A stretch of DNA of 64,000 nucleotides from Bacillota bacterium (GCA_028686075.1 JAQUCT010000001.1:111481-175480); one strand, 5' to 3'. Shown: positions 20,736 through 31,271, counted from the first letter of the stretch. Translations and numbers: made by a program. The notes: generated from the sequence alone by a model not told the origin.

Positions 20736-21020
20736 ATGGGAAGGTCACTAAAAAAGGGACCCTATGTTCAGACAAAGCTTTTGGAGAGAATAGAAGAAAT
20801 GAACAAAAAGAACGAAAAAAAGGTTCTTAAGACCTGGTCGAGGGCATCAACCATTTTCCCGCAAATGGTAGGCCATACCATAGCGGTACACGATGGCAGA
20901 AAGCATGTCCCCGTTTATATAACCGAAGAAATGGTGGGGCACAAGCTGGGCGAATTCGCGCCTACCAGAACCTTCAGGGGGCACGGTTCCCACACCGAAA
21001 GGTCAACGTCACTCAAGTAG
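20736..21020 (+). CDS. rpsS: Ribosomal protein S19
   Basis: Protein of 94 residues of the 30S head. The ATG at 20736 ([11 protein letters not shown]) matches the family start, with GGGAGG upstream. A longer in-frame reading from 20643 overlaps rplB and is rejected. The C-terminal [13 protein letters not shown] motif is intact. Confidence 0.97.
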   Translation: MGRSLKKGPYVQTKLLERIEEMNKKNEKKVLKTWSRASTIFPQMVGHTIAVHDGRKHVPVYITEEMVGHKLGEFAPTRTFRGHGSHTERSTSLK

Positions 21021-21036
21021 AGGGAAGGAGGGTTTA

Positions 21037-21375
21037 GTGGTGGAAGCAAAAGCGCATGTCAAATATGTCAGAATATCACCCCGTAAGGTTGAGGTTGTTT
21101 TGGACCAGATAAGGGGAAAGAGCATAGATGAAGCTTTAGCCATACTGAGGTACCTGCCCCAAAAAGGCGCAAGGATAACAGAGAAGGTCATACAGTCGGC
21201 GGCAGCCAATGCGGAAAATAATCACGATATGATAAGAGATAACTTGTATGTTGCACAGATTTTTGCCAACCAGGGACCTACAATGAAAAGGTATAAGGCA
21301 AGGGCCCAGGGCAGGGCAAACTTGATACGTAAAAGAAGCACCCATATCTCTGTGGTACTCAGGGAAAAACAGTAA
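21037..21375 (+). CDS. rplV: Ribosomal protein L22
   Basis: Protein of 112 residues whose beta hairpin lines the exit tunnel. Start at the first of two tandem GTG codons (21037, 21040) behind GAAGGAGGG. The YVRISPRKVEVVLDQIRGK region and the hairpin RYKARAQGRANLIRKR are present. Confidence 0.96.
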   Translation: MVEAKAHVKYVRISPRKVEVVLDQIRGKSIDEALAILRYLPQKGARITEKVIQSAAANAENNHDMIRDNLYVAQIFANQGPTMKRYKARAQGRANLIRKRSTHISVVLREKQ

Positions 21376-21391
21376 AAGGAGGGAAAGCTAA

Positions 21392-22039
21392 GTGGGTCAA
21401 AAAGTCAATCCCCACGGACTCAGAGTTGGAATAATTAAAGACTGGAGTTCAAAATGGTATTCGGTCAAAAAGGATTTTTCAAACCTTTTGATAGAAGACA
21501 AAAAAATAAGAAAGCATGTTAAGAATAAATTCTATACCTCCGGCATTTCCAAAATAGAAATAGAGCGGGCTGCCAACAGGGTCAAGGTTACCGTTTATAC
21601 CGCCAAACCGGGAATGGTAATAGGCAAAGGCGGCTCCGGGGTCGAGGATTTGAAAAAAGAGCTGGAAGCAATGACGGGGAAGAACGTATTTATAAATATA
21701 ATAGAGATAAAGGTCCCCGAGCTCAATGCACAGCTTGTTGCGGAAAATATAGCATCTCAGCTTGAAAGAAGGGTTTCCTTCCGAAGGGCAATGAAACAGT
21801 CGATACAGCGCACCATGCGTTCTGGAGCCAAGGGTATCAAAACAATGGTATCCGGCAGACTGGGAGGAGCAGAAATAGCAAGAAGTGAAAGGTACAGCGA
21901 AGGAACCATACCGCTACAGACGTTAAGAGCAGATATAGATTACGGTTTTGCAGAGGCAAATACCACCTATGGAAAAATAGGCGTTAAGGTATGGATATAC
22001 AAGGGGGAAATCCTGGGCAAAACCAAAAGCGAAAATTAG
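21392..22039 (+). CDS. rpsC: Ribosomal protein S3
   Basis: Protein of 215 residues at the mRNA entry channel. The KH-type RNA-binding motif ([18 protein letters not shown]) is at about residues 70-90. GTG start behind AAAGGAGGG. The C-terminal domain has normal length without the extra tail seen in some species. Confidence 0.97.
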   Translation: MGQKVNPHGLRVGIIKDWSSKWYSVKKDFSNLLIEDKKIRKHVKNKFYTSGISKIEIERAANRVKVTVYTAKPGMVIGKGGSGVEDLKKELEAMTGKNVFINIIEIKVPELNAQLVAENIASQLERRVSFRRAMKQSIQRTMRSGAKGIKTMVSGRLGGAEIARSERYSEGTIPLQTLRADIDYGFAEANTTYGKIGVKVWIYKGEILGKTKSEN

Positions 22040-22066
22040 GGACTTGTAAGGGAGGAGGAAGGCCAA

Positions 22067-22501
22067 ATGTTGATACCGAAAAGGGTCAAGCGCCGAAAGG
22101 TTCAGAGGGGCAGGATGAAGGGAAAAGCAGCCCGCGGCAGCACCATAGCATACGGTCAGTTCGGGCTGCAGGCAACTGAGCCCGGGTGGATTACTTCCAA
22201 TCAGATAGAAGCCGCAAGGATAGCTATGACCAGATATATAAAAAGAGGTGGAAAGGTCTGGATAAAGATATTTCCCGATAAACCCGTTACGCAAAAACCG
22301 GCCGAAACCAGAATGGGTTCGGGTAAAGGTTCTCCGGAATACTGGGTAGCGGTTGTAAAACCCGGAAGAGTCATGTTTGAAATATCCGGTGTAAACGAAG
22401 ACATTGCAAGGGAAGCAATGCGTCTGGCCATGCATAAACTGCCTATTAAATGTAAGTTTGCAAAACGCGATGAAGTGGGTGGTGAAGCAAATGAAAGCTA
22501 A
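22067..22501 (+). CDS. rplP: Ribosomal protein L16
   Basis: Protein of 144 residues at the A-site tRNA contact of the 50S subunit. [19 protein letters not shown] start, and the [17 protein letters not shown] loop. It overlaps rpmC by 11 bases. Confidence 0.97.
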   Translation: MLIPKRVKRRKVQRGRMKGKAARGSTIAYGQFGLQATEPGWITSNQIEAARIAMTRYIKRGGKVWIKIFPDKPVTQKPAETRMGSGKGSPEYWVAVVKPGRVMFEISGVNEDIAREAMRLAMHKLPIKCKFAKRDEVGGEANES

Positions 22502-22694
22502 AGAGGTCAGGGAAATGACTGTACAGGAATTGGAAAAAAAGGCTCAGGAGTTAAAAGGAGAACTATTTAACCTCAGGTTTCAACTTGCTACGGGACAGTT
22601 GGATAATCCAATGAGAATAAAACAGGTAAGAAAATCCATTGCCAGGATTAAAACGGTTTTAAGGGAAAGAGAATTGAAAGAGATTAAGGCGTAA
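22491..22694 (+). CDS. rpmC: Ribosomal protein L29
   Basis: Protein of 67 residues near the tunnel exit. The ATG at 22491 ([18 protein letters not shown]) lies inside the end of rplP, so the two are probably translationally coupled. A longer upstream reading in the same frame within rplP is rejected. Confidence 0.95.
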   Translation: MKAKEVREMTVQELEKKAQELKGELFNLRFQLATGQLDNPMRIKQVRKSIARIKTVLRERELKEIKA

Positions 22695-22723
22695 CACCTT
22701 TTTAGAAAGGAGGAAAAAGGTCT

Positions 22724-22978
22724 ATGATACGGGGCAACAGAAAGACAAGGATTGGCAAAGTAGTTAGCGATAAGATGGATAAAACAATAGTCGTAGCGGT
22801 TGAGGCCCTTGTAAGGCATCCGCTGTACGGTAAAACGATAAAGCAGACCAAAAAGTTCAAAGCCCATGACCAAAGCAACGAGTGTTCCGTCGGAGACAGG
22901 GTAAAAATAATGGAAACAAGGCCCTTGAGCCGAGAAAAAAGGTGGAGACTTGTTGAGATAATCGAAAAGGCACGATAA
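22724..22978 (+). CDS. rpsQ: Ribosomal protein S17
   Basis: Protein of 84 residues, an OB-fold 16S rRNA binder. It shows the [21 protein letters not shown] start and the [20 protein letters not shown] end typical of the family. ATG behind AAAGGAGG. Confidence 0.97.
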   Translation: MIRGNRKTRIGKVVSDKMDKTIVVAVEALVRHPLYGKTIKQTKKFKAHDQSNECSVGDRVKIMETRPLSREKRWRLVEIIEKAR

Positions 22979-23010
22979 ACAACTATGTTTGCCGGAAGGA
23001 GGTATTTCCG

Positions 23011-23379
23011 ATGATACAATCTGAATCCCGCCTTAGAGTAGCTGACAATTCCGGAGCTAAGGAATTGCTTTGCATAAAAGTTATCGGGGGCTCGAGGAAG
23101 AGATACGCTAATGTAGGAGATATAATAGTAGCTACCGTTAAAGATGCAACACCCGGAGGTGTTGTGAAAAAAGGAGACATAGTGAGGGCGGTAGTGGTGA
23201 GAACAACCAGGGGAGTTAAAAGAATTGACGGAAGCACTATTAAATTCGACGAGAACGCTGCGGTTATAATAAGAGAAGACAAGCAACCAAGGGGAACAAG
23301 GATATTTGGCCCCGTTGCCAGGGAGCTTAGAGAAAAGGACTTCATGAAAATAGTTTCTCTTGCACCTGAAGTTCTCTAA
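23011..23379 (+). CDS. rplN: Ribosomal protein L14
   Basis: Protein of 122 residues at the subunit interface. The N-terminal [19 protein letters not shown] and C-terminal [12 protein letters not shown] are textbook for the family. ATG behind GGAAGGAGG. Confidence 0.98.
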   Translation: MIQSESRLRVADNSGAKELLCIKVIGGSRKRYANVGDIIVATVKDATPGGVVKKGDIVRAVVVRTTRGVKRIDGSTIKFDENAAVIIREDKQPRGTRIFGPVARELREKDFMKIVSLAPEVL

Positions 23380-23396
23380 CGGAGGAGGTGGCTGTT

Positions 23397-23729
23397 TTGA
23401 AAGGTAAAACAAAAATGCATATAAAAAAAGGGGATACAGTTGAACTGATTTCCGGAAAAGACAAGGGCAAAAGTGGAAAAGTGCTGACAGCCTTTCCTAA
23501 GGACAATCGTGTCATAGTTGAGGGCGTTAATATGCTTACAAAGCATGTAAAACCAACCCGCCAGATGCAGCAGGGGGGAATAATCCACCAGGAAGGTCCG
23601 GTGCATGTTTCCAACGTGTTGCTATATTGTCCCAAGTGTAAAAGGGGAAGAAGAACCGGCAGAAAGATATTAAAGGACGGCACCAAGGTGAGATTTTGCA
23701 AAGCCTGCGGTGAAACTCTTGATAAATAA
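23397..23729 (+). CDS. rplX: Ribosomal protein L24 with a zinc-ribbon-like C-terminus
   Basis: Protein of 110 residues that initiates 50S assembly. The KOW motif ([16 protein letters not shown]) is near the N-terminus. The C-terminal region carries two CxxC pairs (CPKC and CKAC) about 25 residues apart, as in L24 of some bacteria, and could bind zinc. The TTG at 23397 is chosen because GGAGGAGG ends 7-8 bases before it; a GTG at 23388 falls inside that binding site. Confidence 0.94.
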   Translation: MKGKTKMHIKKGDTVELISGKDKGKSGKVLTAFPKDNRVIVEGVNMLTKHVKPTRQMQQGGIIHQEGPVHVSNVLLYCPKCKRGRRTGRKILKDGTKVRFCKACGETLDK

Positions 23730-23754
23730 AAGAGTAGGGGAAGGAGGTAGTCGC

Positions 23755-24297
23755 ATGTCAAGACTTTTAGACAAGTATCATAATGAAGCAGTACCTGCTC
23801 TTATGGAAAGATTCGGGTACAAGAATATAATGGAAGTTCCAAAGATAGTAAAGGTAATAATAAACATGAGGGTTGGCGAAGCCAAGGAAAACGTCAAGAC
23901 GCTGGAGGCGGCACTGGATGACCTAACAGTGATAAGCGGGCAGAAACCCGTCATTACCAAGGCTAAAAAGTCCGTTGCCGCGTTCAAGATACGTACCGGG
24001 ATGCCTATAGGCTGCAAGGTTACCTTAAGGGGCGAGAGAATGTACGAGTTCCTAGACAAACTTTTCAATATAGCCCTGCCAAGGGTAAGGGACTTTAGGG
24101 GCATATCCCCCGATGCTTTTGATGGCAGGGGAAACTTCGCTCTGGGTATTAAGGAACAGCTTATTTTCCCGGAGATCGATTACGATAAGATTGAAAAGAT
24201 ACGCGGTATGGACGTAGCTATTGTTACTACAGGTGAAACTGACGAAGAAGCACGGGAACTCTTAAGGATACTGGGAGTGCCCTTTAGAAAAAAATAA
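23755..24297 (+). CDS. rplE: Ribosomal protein L5
   Basis: Protein of 180 residues that binds 5S rRNA and contacts P-site tRNA. The ATG at 23755 ([16 protein letters not shown]) has AAGGAGG upstream; a reading from 23710 overlaps rplX and is rejected. The [21 protein letters not shown] motif is intact. Confidence 0.97.
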   Translation: MSRLLDKYHNEAVPALMERFGYKNIMEVPKIVKVIINMRVGEAKENVKTLEAALDDLTVISGQKPVITKAKKSVAAFKIRTGMPIGCKVTLRGERMYEFLDKLFNIALPRVRDFRGISPDAFDGRGNFALGIKEQLIFPEIDYDKIEKIRGMDVAIVTTGETDEEARELLRILGVPFRKK

Positions 24298-24312
24298 GGA
24301 GGTAAGGAAGCG

Positions 24313-24498
24313 GTGGCTAAAAAATCGATGATAGCCAAGCAGAAAAAAAAGCCTAAATACAGCACCAGGGCTTATAATAGATGCAAGATATGCGGGAGAC
24401 CCCATGCGTATCTTCGAAAATTCGGTATATGCCGAGTTTGTTTCAGAGAGTTTGCTTACAGGGGAGAGATCCCGGGCGTTAAGAAAGCTAGCTGGTAA
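24313..24498 (+). CDS. rpsZ: Ribosomal protein S14, zinc-binding type Z
   Basis: Protein of 61 residues. CKICGRPH and CRVCFREFA supply four cysteines for zinc, which identifies the short type Z form. GTG start behind AAGGAGG. It is in the usual spc position between L5 and S8. Confidence 0.96.
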   Translation: MAKKSMIAKQKKKPKYSTRAYNRCKICGRPHAYLRKFGICRVCFREFAYRGEIPGVKKASW

Positions 24499-24527
24499 GG
24501 CTTTATAACGGAAGGAGGTAGAAATAT

Positions 24528-24926
24528 ATGGTTATGACCGACCCCATTGCTGATATGCTGACTCGTATTAGGAATGCGAACAATGTTAAACACAGTAAGG
24601 TGGAAATACCGGCATCAAATATGAAAAAGGCTATCGCCAGGATATTACTAGATGAGGGTTTTATAAAAGGATACGAAGTTAAAGAGGACGGAAAACAGGG
24701 GATAATAAAGATAGAACTTAAATACGCTCAGGGCCAGGAAAAGGTTTTGAGCGGCTTAAAGAGAATATCCAAACCCGGTCTTAGGGTATACGTGAATAAA
24801 GATGAAATTCCAAAGGTGCTGGGTGGGCTTGGTATAGCGATAATATCCACGTCCAAGGGACTTATGACCGATGCCCAGGCAAGGAAGGAAAGTGCCGGAG
24901 GAGAAGTTATCTGTTATATATGGTAG
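24528..24926 (+). CDS. rpsH: Ribosomal protein S8
   Basis: Protein of 132 residues that binds helix 21 of 16S rRNA. It begins with [14 protein letters not shown] and ends with GGEVICYIW. The ATG at 24528 has AAGGAGG 9 bases upstream; a second ATG two codons later is possible. Confidence 0.97.
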   Translation: MVMTDPIADMLTRIRNANNVKHSKVEIPASNMKKAIARILLDEGFIKGYEVKEDGKQGIIKIELKYAQGQEKVLSGLKRISKPGLRVYVNKDEIPKVLGGLGIAIISTSKGLMTDAQARKESAGGEVICYIW

Positions 24927-24944
24927 TTTACAGGAGGTGTTACA

Positions 24945-25484
24945 ATGTCCAGGATTGGTAAGTTACCCATAAAGATACCCGGCGGGGTTGAAGTGACCAT
25001 AGGTGAGGGCAACTTCATAACGGTAAAGGGACCACTGGGTAAGATGGAACGCAGTATGCACAAGGATATGATTATTACAAAGGAAGACGATAAAATACTG
25101 GTAAAAAGGCCCTCAGATAATAAGCCTCACAAATCCCTTCACGGGCTGACCCGGTCGCTTATAGCCAATATGGTTGAGGGTGTGACAAAGGGTTACCAGA
25201 AAATCCTTGAGATAAACGGGGTAGGATACAGGGCACAAAAACAGGGTAAAAAGCTTGTTTTGAGCGTCGGATATTCTCACCCGGTCGAGATGAATGACCC
25301 GGATGGCATAACCGTTGAAGTGGAAGGTACCAATAAGATTCTAGTAAAGGGTATCGACAAGCAGCAGGTGGGCAATTACGCCGCAAAGATTCGAAACTGG
25401 AGAGAGCCCGAACCCTATAAAGGAAAGGGAATTAAGTACGATAATGAGCATATAAGGCGCAAGGTAGGCAAGACCGGTAAATAG
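24945..25484 (+). CDS. rplF: Ribosomal protein L6
   Basis: Protein of 179 residues with two similar domains, near the GTPase-associated centre. [16 protein letters not shown] start and the [19 protein letters not shown] signature near the end. ATG behind AGGAGG. Confidence 0.98.
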   Translation: MSRIGKLPIKIPGGVEVTIGEGNFITVKGPLGKMERSMHKDMIITKEDDKILVKRPSDNKPHKSLHGLTRSLIANMVEGVTKGYQKILEINGVGYRAQKQGKKLVLSVGYSHPVEMNDPDGITVEVEGTNKILVKGIDKQQVGNYAAKIRNWREPEPYKGKGIKYDNEHIRRKVGKTGK

Positions 25485-25505
25485 GTAAGAAGGGAGAGAA
25501 CAAGC

Positions 25506-25874
25506 TTGCTTAAAAAAATGGTTAAAAACGAGGCCCGGCAAAAAAGGCACAGGATTGTAAGAAACAAGGTCCACGGTAGTGCCGAAAGGCCCAGGCTTAA
25601 CGTATACAGAAGTCTTAACCATATTTACGCTCAAGTTATAGATGATGATGCCGGTGTTACGCTGCTGGCGGTTTCCACCCTGGATAAGGAAGTAAAGGTA
25701 ATGGCGGAGAAGGGCTATGGCTTAGATGCCGCCAAGGCGGTGGGCAAAGCGGTGGCCGACAGGGCACTGGAGAAGGGAATAAAGAGTATTGTCTTCGACA
25801 GAGGCGGATACAAATACCACGGCAGGGTTAAGGCATTGGCGGATGCAGCCAGAGAGAATGGCCTGAATTTCTAG
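25506..25874 (+). CDS. rplR: Ribosomal protein L18
   Basis: Protein of 122 residues that binds 5S rRNA. TTG start at 25506 behind AGGGAG; an ATG four codons later is an alternative. The [22 protein letters not shown]-terminus is typical. Confidence 0.95.
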   Translation: MLKKMVKNEARQKRHRIVRNKVHGSAERPRLNVYRSLNHIYAQVIDDDAGVTLLAVSTLDKEVKVMAEKGYGLDAAKAVGKAVADRALEKGIKSIVFDRGGYKYHGRVKALADAARENGLNF

Positions 25875-25891
25875 TAGAAGGAGGGAGATAA

Positions 25892-26404
25892 ATGCAAAAC
25901 AGGGCAAGGAATACTGACCAGTCAAAGCCGGACCTTGTTGAAAAGGTTGTTCATATAGGAAGGGTTACGAAGGTTGTTAAGGGAGGCAGGAACTTCAGGT
26001 TCAGTGCGCTGGTGGTTGTCGGTGACGAGAACGGAAAAGTTGGAGTAGGAACCGGTAAAGCAGCAGAAGTGCCTGAGGCTATCAGGAAAGCCATCGAAGC
26101 TGCCAAGAGGGATATGGTGAAGGTTCCGATGGTGGGCACCACAATACCTCACGAGGTGGTAGGCCGGTACGGAGCAGGCAAAGTCATAATGATGCCGGCG
26201 AAGGAAGGTACCGGAATAATTGCAGGGGGCCCGGTCAGGGCGGTGCTTCAGTGTGCAGGCGTCAGGGACATAAGGGCCAAATCCATAGGCTCAAACAACC
26301 CCAGGAATATGGTTAATGCCACCATGGAGGGAATAGACAGACTGAAGACCGTGGCACAGGTTGCCAGGCTGAGGGGAAAAACTGTGGAAGAGATTCTGGG
26401 TTAG
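25892..26404 (+). CDS. rpsE: Ribosomal protein S5
   Basis: Protein of 170 residues that shapes the mRNA entry site and decoding fidelity. The N-terminal dsRBD-like domain has [16 protein letters not shown]; the C-terminal domain has [20 protein letters not shown] behind AAGGAGGG. Confidence 0.98.
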   Translation: MQNRARNTDQSKPDLVEKVVHIGRVTKVVKGGRNFRFSALVVVGDENGKVGVGTGKAAEVPEAIRKAIEAAKRDMVKVPMVGTTIPHEVVGRYGAGKVIMMPAKEGTGIIAGGPVRAVLQCAGVRDIRAKSIGSNNPRNMVNATMEGIDRLKTVAQVARLRGKTVEEILG

Positions 26405-26417
26405 GAGGGCGTTTATT

Positions 26418-26600
26418 GTGGCTAGGTTAAAGATTAAACTAATAAAGAGTACAATAGGAAGCAAGAAGGACCAGAAGGCGACGGTTGAGGCTCTGGGACT
26501 TAAGAAGATATCCCAGGTGGTGGAGAAAAATAATACGCCGGAGATAAGGGGTATGGTAAACAAGGTGAGCCATCTGGTAGAGGTGGAAGAAGTTAACTAA
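26418..26600 (+). CDS. rpmD: Ribosomal protein L30
   Basis: Protein of 60 residues of the 50S subunit; [20 protein letters not shown] start. GTG codon behind AGGAGGGCG. Confidence 0.96.
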   Translation: MARLKIKLIKSTIGSKKDQKATVEALGLKKISQVVEKNNTPEIRGMVNKVSHLVEVEEVN

Positions 26601-26613
26601 AGGAGGTGCCACT

Positions 26614-27054
26614 ATGAAGTTGCACGAGCTTAAACCTGCACAGGGTGCAAAACATAAGACCAAAAGGGTTGGAAGAGGCATGGGTTCCGGCCACGGCAAG
26701 ACCTCCGGCAGGGGGCACAAGGGTCAAAAAGCCCGTTCCGGCGGCGGTGTCAGGCCCGGCTTCGAGGGAGGCCAAATGCCGCTGCAGAGAAGGATACCCA
26801 AGCGAGGTTTTACAAATATTTTCAAAAAAGAATATTCGGTGGTCAATTTGGAAAGGCTCAATATGTTTGAAGAAGGTTCGGTAATAACCCCGGAACTTCT
26901 GGCAGAGCGGGGCATAGTTAAAAAAACCGGTGAGCGAATTAAGGTGTTGGGGGACGGAGAACTGGACAAAGCCCTGATTGTGAAAGCGCACAGGTTCAGC
27001 AAAACTGCAGCCGAGCGCATTGAAGCTGCGGGAGGAAAGGCTGAGGTGATATAG
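26614..27054 (+). CDS. rplO: Ribosomal protein L15
   Basis: Protein of 146 residues, a late-assembly 50S protein. The glycine- and arginine-rich N-terminal part ([18 protein letters not shown]) and the C-terminal globular domain are complete. ATG behind AAAGGAGG. Confidence 0.97.
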   Translation: MKLHELKPAQGAKHKTKRVGRGMGSGHGKTSGRGHKGQKARSGGGVRPGFEGGQMPLQRRIPKRGFTNIFKKEYSVVNLERLNMFEEGSVITPELLAERGIVKKTGERIKVLGDGELDKALIVKAHRFSKTAAERIEAAGGKAEVI

Positions 27055-27055
27055 G

Positions 27056-28312
27056 GTGATTCAAACGTTGAGGAATGCATGGAAGATACCGGATTTGAAA
27101 AGAAGAATCCTCTTCACCGTGGCTATGCTGGTGGTATTCAGGGTGGGTGCATTTATACCGGTACCCGGTATCAATATTGCGGTTATACAGGATATTGTGC
27201 AAAAAGGCGGACTGCTGGGATTCTTTGACGTGGTTTCGGGGGGAGCCTTCAGTAATTTCACAATATTTGCCCTCAGCATAACCCCCTATATTACGTCGTC
27301 CATTATTATGCAACTCCTGACCATAGCCATCCCCAAGCTGGAGGAACTGGCCAAGGAGGGAGAAGAGGGTCGTAAAAAAATTGCCCAGTATACAAGGTAC
27401 GGTACGGTGGTACTGGCCTTGGTACAGAGCATAGGCTTAAGCCTTGGGATGCGGGGTGCCCTCTACAATGCTACGCCAATCAATATTACAATAGTTGCTT
27501 TAACTCTGACGGCAGGTACAGCGTTCCTGATGTGGCTCGGGGAGCAGATTACCGACAAAGGTATAGGGAACGGGATCTCACTCCTTATATTTGCAGGCAT
27601 AATTTCCAGGCTGCCCGATGGGCTTGTGACCATTTACCAGTACTATAGGGTGGGCACAACAAACATAGTTGAACTGGTGCTGTTTGCCATTGGAGCCGTG
27701 CTTATAATAGCCGGCGTTGTGGCCATACAGGAAGGTCAGAGAAGGATACCGGTTCAGTATGCCAAGAGGGTAGTGGGCAGGAAAATGTATGGTGGACAGA
27801 GTACCCACATTCCGATAAAGGTTAATCAGTCGGGCGTTATACCGGTAATATTCGCCTCATCACTGCTGGCCTTTCCGCAAACCATAGGGGCTTTCTTTCC
27901 CGAAAGCGGTTTTAATAGATTTATGGAAAGGTATTTCGCATGGGGCGGATTTTCCCACACCCTGTTTACAGCGCTTTTGATAATATTTTTTACCTATTTT
28001 TATACGGCTGTGACCTTTAATCCTATAGAAGTGGCGAACAACCTGAAAAAGTATGGCGGATTTATCCCGGGTATAAGGCCGGGCAAACCCACAACCGATT
28101 ATATAAGCAAGGTTTTGAACAGAATTACATTGGTCGGAGCCTTTTTCCTGGTTGTCATAGTGGTTCTACCTGTAATACTGATGAGATTTACCGGACTTAA
28201 GATATACTTCGGAGGAACGGCCCTTCTGATAGTTGTGGGTGTGGCCCTTGAGACCATGAAACAAATAGAAGCCCAGATGCTTATGAGGCACTATCAGGGA
28301 TTTCTTAAATAG
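27056..28312 (+). CDS. secY: Preprotein translocase subunit SecY
   Basis: Protein of 418 residues, the pore of the Sec translocon, with about ten hydrophobic segments. The family signatures GAFIPVPGI (first periplasmic region) and LGEQITDKGIGNGISLLIFAGI are present, as is the basic cytoplasmic loop GQRRIPVQYAKR. The GTG start lies one base after the rplO stop. adk follows almost directly. Confidence 0.97.
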   Translation: MIQTLRNAWKIPDLKRRILFTVAMLVVFRVGAFIPVPGINIAVIQDIVQKGGLLGFFDVVSGGAFSNFTIFALSITPYITSSIIMQLLTIAIPKLEELAKEGEEGRKKIAQYTRYGTVVLALVQSIGLSLGMRGALYNATPINITIVALTLTAGTAFLMWLGEQITDKGIGNGISLLIFAGIISRLPDGLVTIYQYYRVGTTNIVELVLFAIGAVLIIAGVVAIQEGQRRIPVQYAKRVVGRKMYGGQSTHIPIKVNQSGVIPVIFASSLLAFPQTIGAFFPESGFNRFMERYFAWGGFSHTLFTALLIIFFTYFYTAVTFNPIEVANNLKKYGGFIPGIRPGKPTTDYISKVLNRITLVGAFFLVVIVVLPVILMRFTGLKIYFGGTALLIVVGVALETMKQIEAQMLMRHYQGFLK

Positions 28313-28324
28313 GAGATGATAATA

Positions 28325-28969
28325 GTGCGCTTGGTAATAATGGGACCTCCGGGGGCCGGTAAAGGGACCCAGGCAGCCATGATAGCCGAGGAGTTTTCCA
28401 TACCGCATGTGTCTACGGGGGATATTTTCCGTAAGAACCTAAAAGAAGGTACTCCCCTTGGATTGAAGGCGAAGGAATATATGAACAAAGGCCTTCTTGT
28501 ACCTGACGAAACGGTGGTGGCAATTGTTAAGGATCGTTTGAGTGATGAGGACTGTAAAAATGGTTTTCTGCTTGACGGTTTTCCAAGGACCGTAGCTCAG
28601 GCCGAGGCTCTGGACGGGGTTCTTACCGATATGGATATGCAAATTGACTACGTGCTGAGCATTGACGTACCCAAGGAAGTGCTGGTAGAAAGGGCTGTGG
28701 GAAGGAGAGTATGCACCTCGTGCGGTGTTACCTACCACGTGAAGTATAACAGCCCGTCCCGAGAGGGTTTATGCGATGCCTGCGGTAGCGAGCTGATTCA
28801 GAGAGAGGATGATAGGGAAGAGACTGTGGCAAGAAGGATAGAAGTATACCTCAAACAGACCAAGCCCTTGATAGCCTATTATTCGGAAAAGGGGCTGCTT
28901 ATTAGCATCGATGGCGGACAGGGAATAAAAGAGGTTGGGGTGCAAATTGTAAAGGCTCTCGAAAAATAG
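28325..28969 (+). CDS. adk: Adenylate kinase
   Basis: Protein of 214 residues that interconverts ATP + AMP and 2 ADP. P-loop GPPGAGKGT at residues 7-15; the LID domain carries four cysteines (CTSCGVTYH and CDACG), so it is the zinc-binding long form. The GTG at 28325 is preferred to the ATG at 28316 because AGGAG (28311-28315) directly abuts that ATG and is 9 bases from the GTG. The usual next gene, map, is missing. Confidence 0.95.
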   Translation: MRLVIMGPPGAGKGTQAAMIAEEFSIPHVSTGDIFRKNLKEGTPLGLKAKEYMNKGLLVPDETVVAIVKDRLSDEDCKNGFLLDGFPRTVAQAEALDGVLTDMDMQIDYVLSIDVPKEVLVERAVGRRVCTSCGVTYHVKYNSPSREGLCDACGSELIQREDDREETVARRIEVYLKQTKPLIAYYSEKGLLISIDGGQGIKEVGVQIVKALEK

Positions 28970-29138
28970 CAGCAAATGATTGTTTTTTTGTCCCCCGCCA
29001 AAGTCCTGACCATGGCTGCTACAGGTGGTATTGCTGTCTCAGACTTTCTGTCCGTTTTGAGCACATTGCGGCCATAACCAGGGATTAGCCTCGGATACTA
29101 ACCCAAACATAGGATGGTCTTACGGAGGTGAATGGGGT
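28970..29138 (+). other. Spacer where map (methionine aminopeptidase) is normally found
   Basis: In most Firmicutes the order is secY-adk-map-(KOW protein)-infA. Here 169 bases separate adk from the KOW gene, far too little for map (about 250 codons). I see no convincing map fragment in any frame. The gene has been lost from this locus or moved. Confidence 0.6.
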
Positions 29139-29411
29139 ATGGAGAAAGGCGGAATAGTTCTCGGCCAGATTGTAAGGTCAAAGGCCGGAAGGGACAGGGG
29201 TGCGCATTTTGTAGTGGTAGGCTTTGAAAAGGAGCAGTACCTGTATATTGCTGACGGAGACCTGCGAAAGGTCGACAGACCAAAGAAAAAGAAAACAAAA
29301 CACCTGGCTAAGACGGGTATCGTACTGACGGAGGTTGCGGAAAAGCTCAAAAGTGGTAAGAAGGTTACGAACGCTGAACTTAGAAAGAACCTTAGAGACT
29401 TTGGGAGTTGA
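29139..29411 (+). CDS. KOW-domain RNA-binding protein (L14e/L6e-like)
   Basis: Protein of 90 residues. It begins with [17 protein letters not shown], the KOW-like motif seen in the small L14e/L6e/L27e-like proteins that lie between map and infA in Clostridia. The middle has a lysine-rich stretch (PKKKKTKH). The last codon overlaps the infA leader. Role not established; its place among ribosomal genes suggests a ribosome- or rRNA-associated function. Confidence 0.85.
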   Translation: MEKGGIVLGQIVRSKAGRDRGAHFVVVGFEKEQYLYIADGDLRKVDRPKKKKTKHLAKTGIVLTEVAEKLKSGKKVTNAELRKNLRDFGS

Positions 29412-29443
29412 TAGGATTTGGTGAATGGAGGTATGATTACCTT

Positions 29444-29665
29444 ATGACTAAGAAGGATATTATTGAGGTTGAAGGAAAGGTTGTAGAGGCACTGCCAAAT
29501 GCTATGTTTCATGTGGAGCTGGAAAACGGGCATAAAATTTTAGCCCATGTATCCGGCAGGCTTAGGATGCACTATATAAGAATTTTACCCGGCGACAGAG
29601 TGACGATTGAGTTGTCTCCCTATGACCTCACACGGGGAAGGATAGTGTGGAGAGGCAAAAGCTAA
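29444..29665 (+). CDS. infA: Translation initiation factor IF-1
   Basis: Protein of 73 residues, an S1-type OB fold that occupies the A site during initiation. [15 protein letters not shown] and [16 protein letters not shown] are diagnostic. The ATG at 29444 gives the standard length; GGAGG at 29427-29431 is slightly distant (12 bases). A longer in-frame reading from 29408 overlaps the upstream gene and is rejected. Confidence 0.96.
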   Translation: MTKKDIIEVEGKVVEALPNAMFHVELENGHKILAHVSGRLRMHYIRILPGDRVTIELSPYDLTRGRIVWRGKS

Positions 29666-29677
29666 GGAGGTATTACA

Positions 29678-29791
29678 ATGAAGGTAAAACCATCAATTAA
29701 GCCTATATGCGAAAAGTGCAAAATAATAAAAAGAAAAGGCAAGGTAATGATAATCTGTGAAAATCCCAAACACAAACAAAAACAGGGATAA
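29678..29791 (+). CDS. rpmJ: Ribosomal protein L36, zinc-binding form
   Basis: Protein of 37 residues, the smallest 50S protein. CEKC near residue 11, then a third cysteine (IICENPKH) and a histidine, form the zinc site. ATG behind AAGGAGG. It lies between infA and rpsM, the usual place. Confidence 0.95.
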   Translation: MKVKPSIKPICEKCKIIKRKGKVMIICENPKHKQKQG

Positions 29792-29818
29792 CGTAAATAC
29801 GGGAGGTGTGGTTTTTAT

Positions 29819-30190
29819 ATGGCAAGGATTGCTGGTATTGACTTACCCAGGGACAAAAGAATAGAAATAGGGCTTACCTATATATTTGGTATTGGCAGGT
29901 CCAGGGCACAAAAGATACTCACGCAGGCGGGAGTTGACTTCGATACAAGGGTCAAGGACCTGACGGAAGCTGAAATAAGTAGATTAAGAGAAGTAATAGA
30001 CAAGCAGTATAAGGTGGAAGGGGACCTAAGAAGAGAGGTCAACATGAGTATAAAACGCCTTATAGATATCGGGTCCTACAGGGGATTGCGCCACAGGAGG
30101 GGCCTGCCCGTCAGGGGACAGGGAACCAAGAACAATGCGAGAACGAGAAAGGGTCCTAAAAGGACGGTTGGCGTAAGACGTAAGGCGTAA
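29819..30190 (+). CDS. rpsM: Ribosomal protein S13
   Basis: Protein of 123 residues of the 30S head that bridges to the 50S subunit and P-site t[23 protein letters not shown] start and the [19 protein letters not shown] tail are typical. ATG behind GGGAGG. Confidence 0.98.
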   Translation: MARIAGIDLPRDKRIEIGLTYIFGIGRSRAQKILTQAGVDFDTRVKDLTEAEISRLREVIDKQYKVEGDLRREVNMSIKRLIDIGSYRGLRHRRGLPVRGQGTKNNARTRKGPKRTVGVRRKA

Positions 30191-30227
30191 GAAATAAGTC
30201 GTACCCTAAATGAAGGAGGTTAAATGA

Positions 30228-30620
30228 ATGGCAGCAAGGCCAAGAAGAAGAACAAAAAGACGAGAAAAGAAAAATATAGAGCGTGGCCAGGCCCATATCA
30301 AGTCGACTTTTAATAATACAATGGTTACTCTGACCGATCTGCACGGTAATGCATTGTCCTGGGCAAGTGCCGGAAAACTGGGTTTCAGAGGTTCAAGGAA
30401 ATCCACTCCCTTTGCTGCACAAATGGCAGCTGAGTCGGCGGCCAAGGATGCGATGGAGCATGGTTTGCGAAGCGTGGAGGTTTATGTAAAGGGTCCGGGT
30501 TCTGGTCGGGAAGCGGCCATAAGGGCACTTCAGGCCGCGGGACTGGAAGTTAACCTTATAAAGGACCTTACCCCTGTGCCCCATAACGGATGCAGGCCAC
30601 CGAAAAGAAGACGTGTTTAA
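30228..30620 (+). CDS. rpsK: Ribosomal protein S11
   Basis: Protein of 130 residues of the 30S platform. [19 protein letters not shown] and the C-terminal [18 protein letters not shown] are family hallmarks. ATG behind AAGGAGG. Confidence 0.98.
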   Translation: MAARPRRRTKRREKKNIERGQAHIKSTFNNTMVTLTDLHGNALSWASAGKLGFRGSRKSTPFAAQMAAESAAKDAMEHGLRSVEVYVKGPGSGREAAIRALQAAGLEVNLIKDLTPVPHNGCRPPKRRRV

Positions 30621-30647
30621 ACAAATAGCAGGAGGTGTACTAAATTA

Positions 30648-31271
30648 ATGGGTAGATATACAGGTCCGGTATGCAGGCTGTGTCGCAGGGAGGGCATGAA
30701 GCTATACCTTAAGGGCGACAGGTGTTATTCGGACAAATGCGCAATCGACCGAAGGTCCTATGTACCCGGTCAGCACGGACAGGGCAGAAAAAAGGTTTCG
30801 GGTTACGGGATCCAGTTGCGGGAAAAACAAAAGGCAAAACGATATTACGGAGTTATGGAAAGCCAGTTCAGGAAGTACTTCAATATAGCGGAAAGAACGA
30901 AGGGCGTTACGGGCGAAAACCTGCTTTCAATACTCGAATCCAGGCTGGATAATTTGGTCTACAGGATAGGCCTTGGCGAATCCAGAAAGGAAGCAAGACA
31001 ATTGGTCAAGCACGGGCATTTCCTGGTTAATGGCAGAAAGGTTGATATACCCTCCTATCTGGTAAAGGTAGGAGATGTTGTTGAAGTAAAGGAAAAGAGC
31101 AGGGCGAGCGAAAAATTCAAAGAACTCGCAGAGAATAACCAGAGGGTTGCCCCCGATTGGCTGGAAGTGGATTTGGAAAAGATGAGAGCAAGAGTTGTTG
31201 GCGTACCGAAAAAAGAGCATATAGATATACCGATTGAAGAACACCTTATAGTAGAGCTTTACTCCAGGTAA
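30648..31271 (+). CDS. rpsD: Ribosomal protein S4, zinc-binding form
   Basis: Protein of 207 residues that initiates 30S assembly. The N-terminal CRLCRREG and, further on, two cysteines in GDRCYSDKC can bind zinc. The S4 RNA-binding domain lies at about residues 95-160. ATG behind AGGAGG. It lies in the alpha operon before rpoA. Confidence 0.97.
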   Translation: MGRYTGPVCRLCRREGMKLYLKGDRCYSDKCAIDRRSYVPGQHGQGRKKVSGYGIQLREKQKAKRYYGVMESQFRKYFNIAERTKGVTGENLLSILESRLDNLVYRIGLGESRKEARQLVKHGHFLVNGRKVDIPSYLVKVGDVVEVKEKSRASEKFKELAENNQRVAPDWLEVDLEKMRARVVGVPKKEHIDIPIEEHLIVELYSR

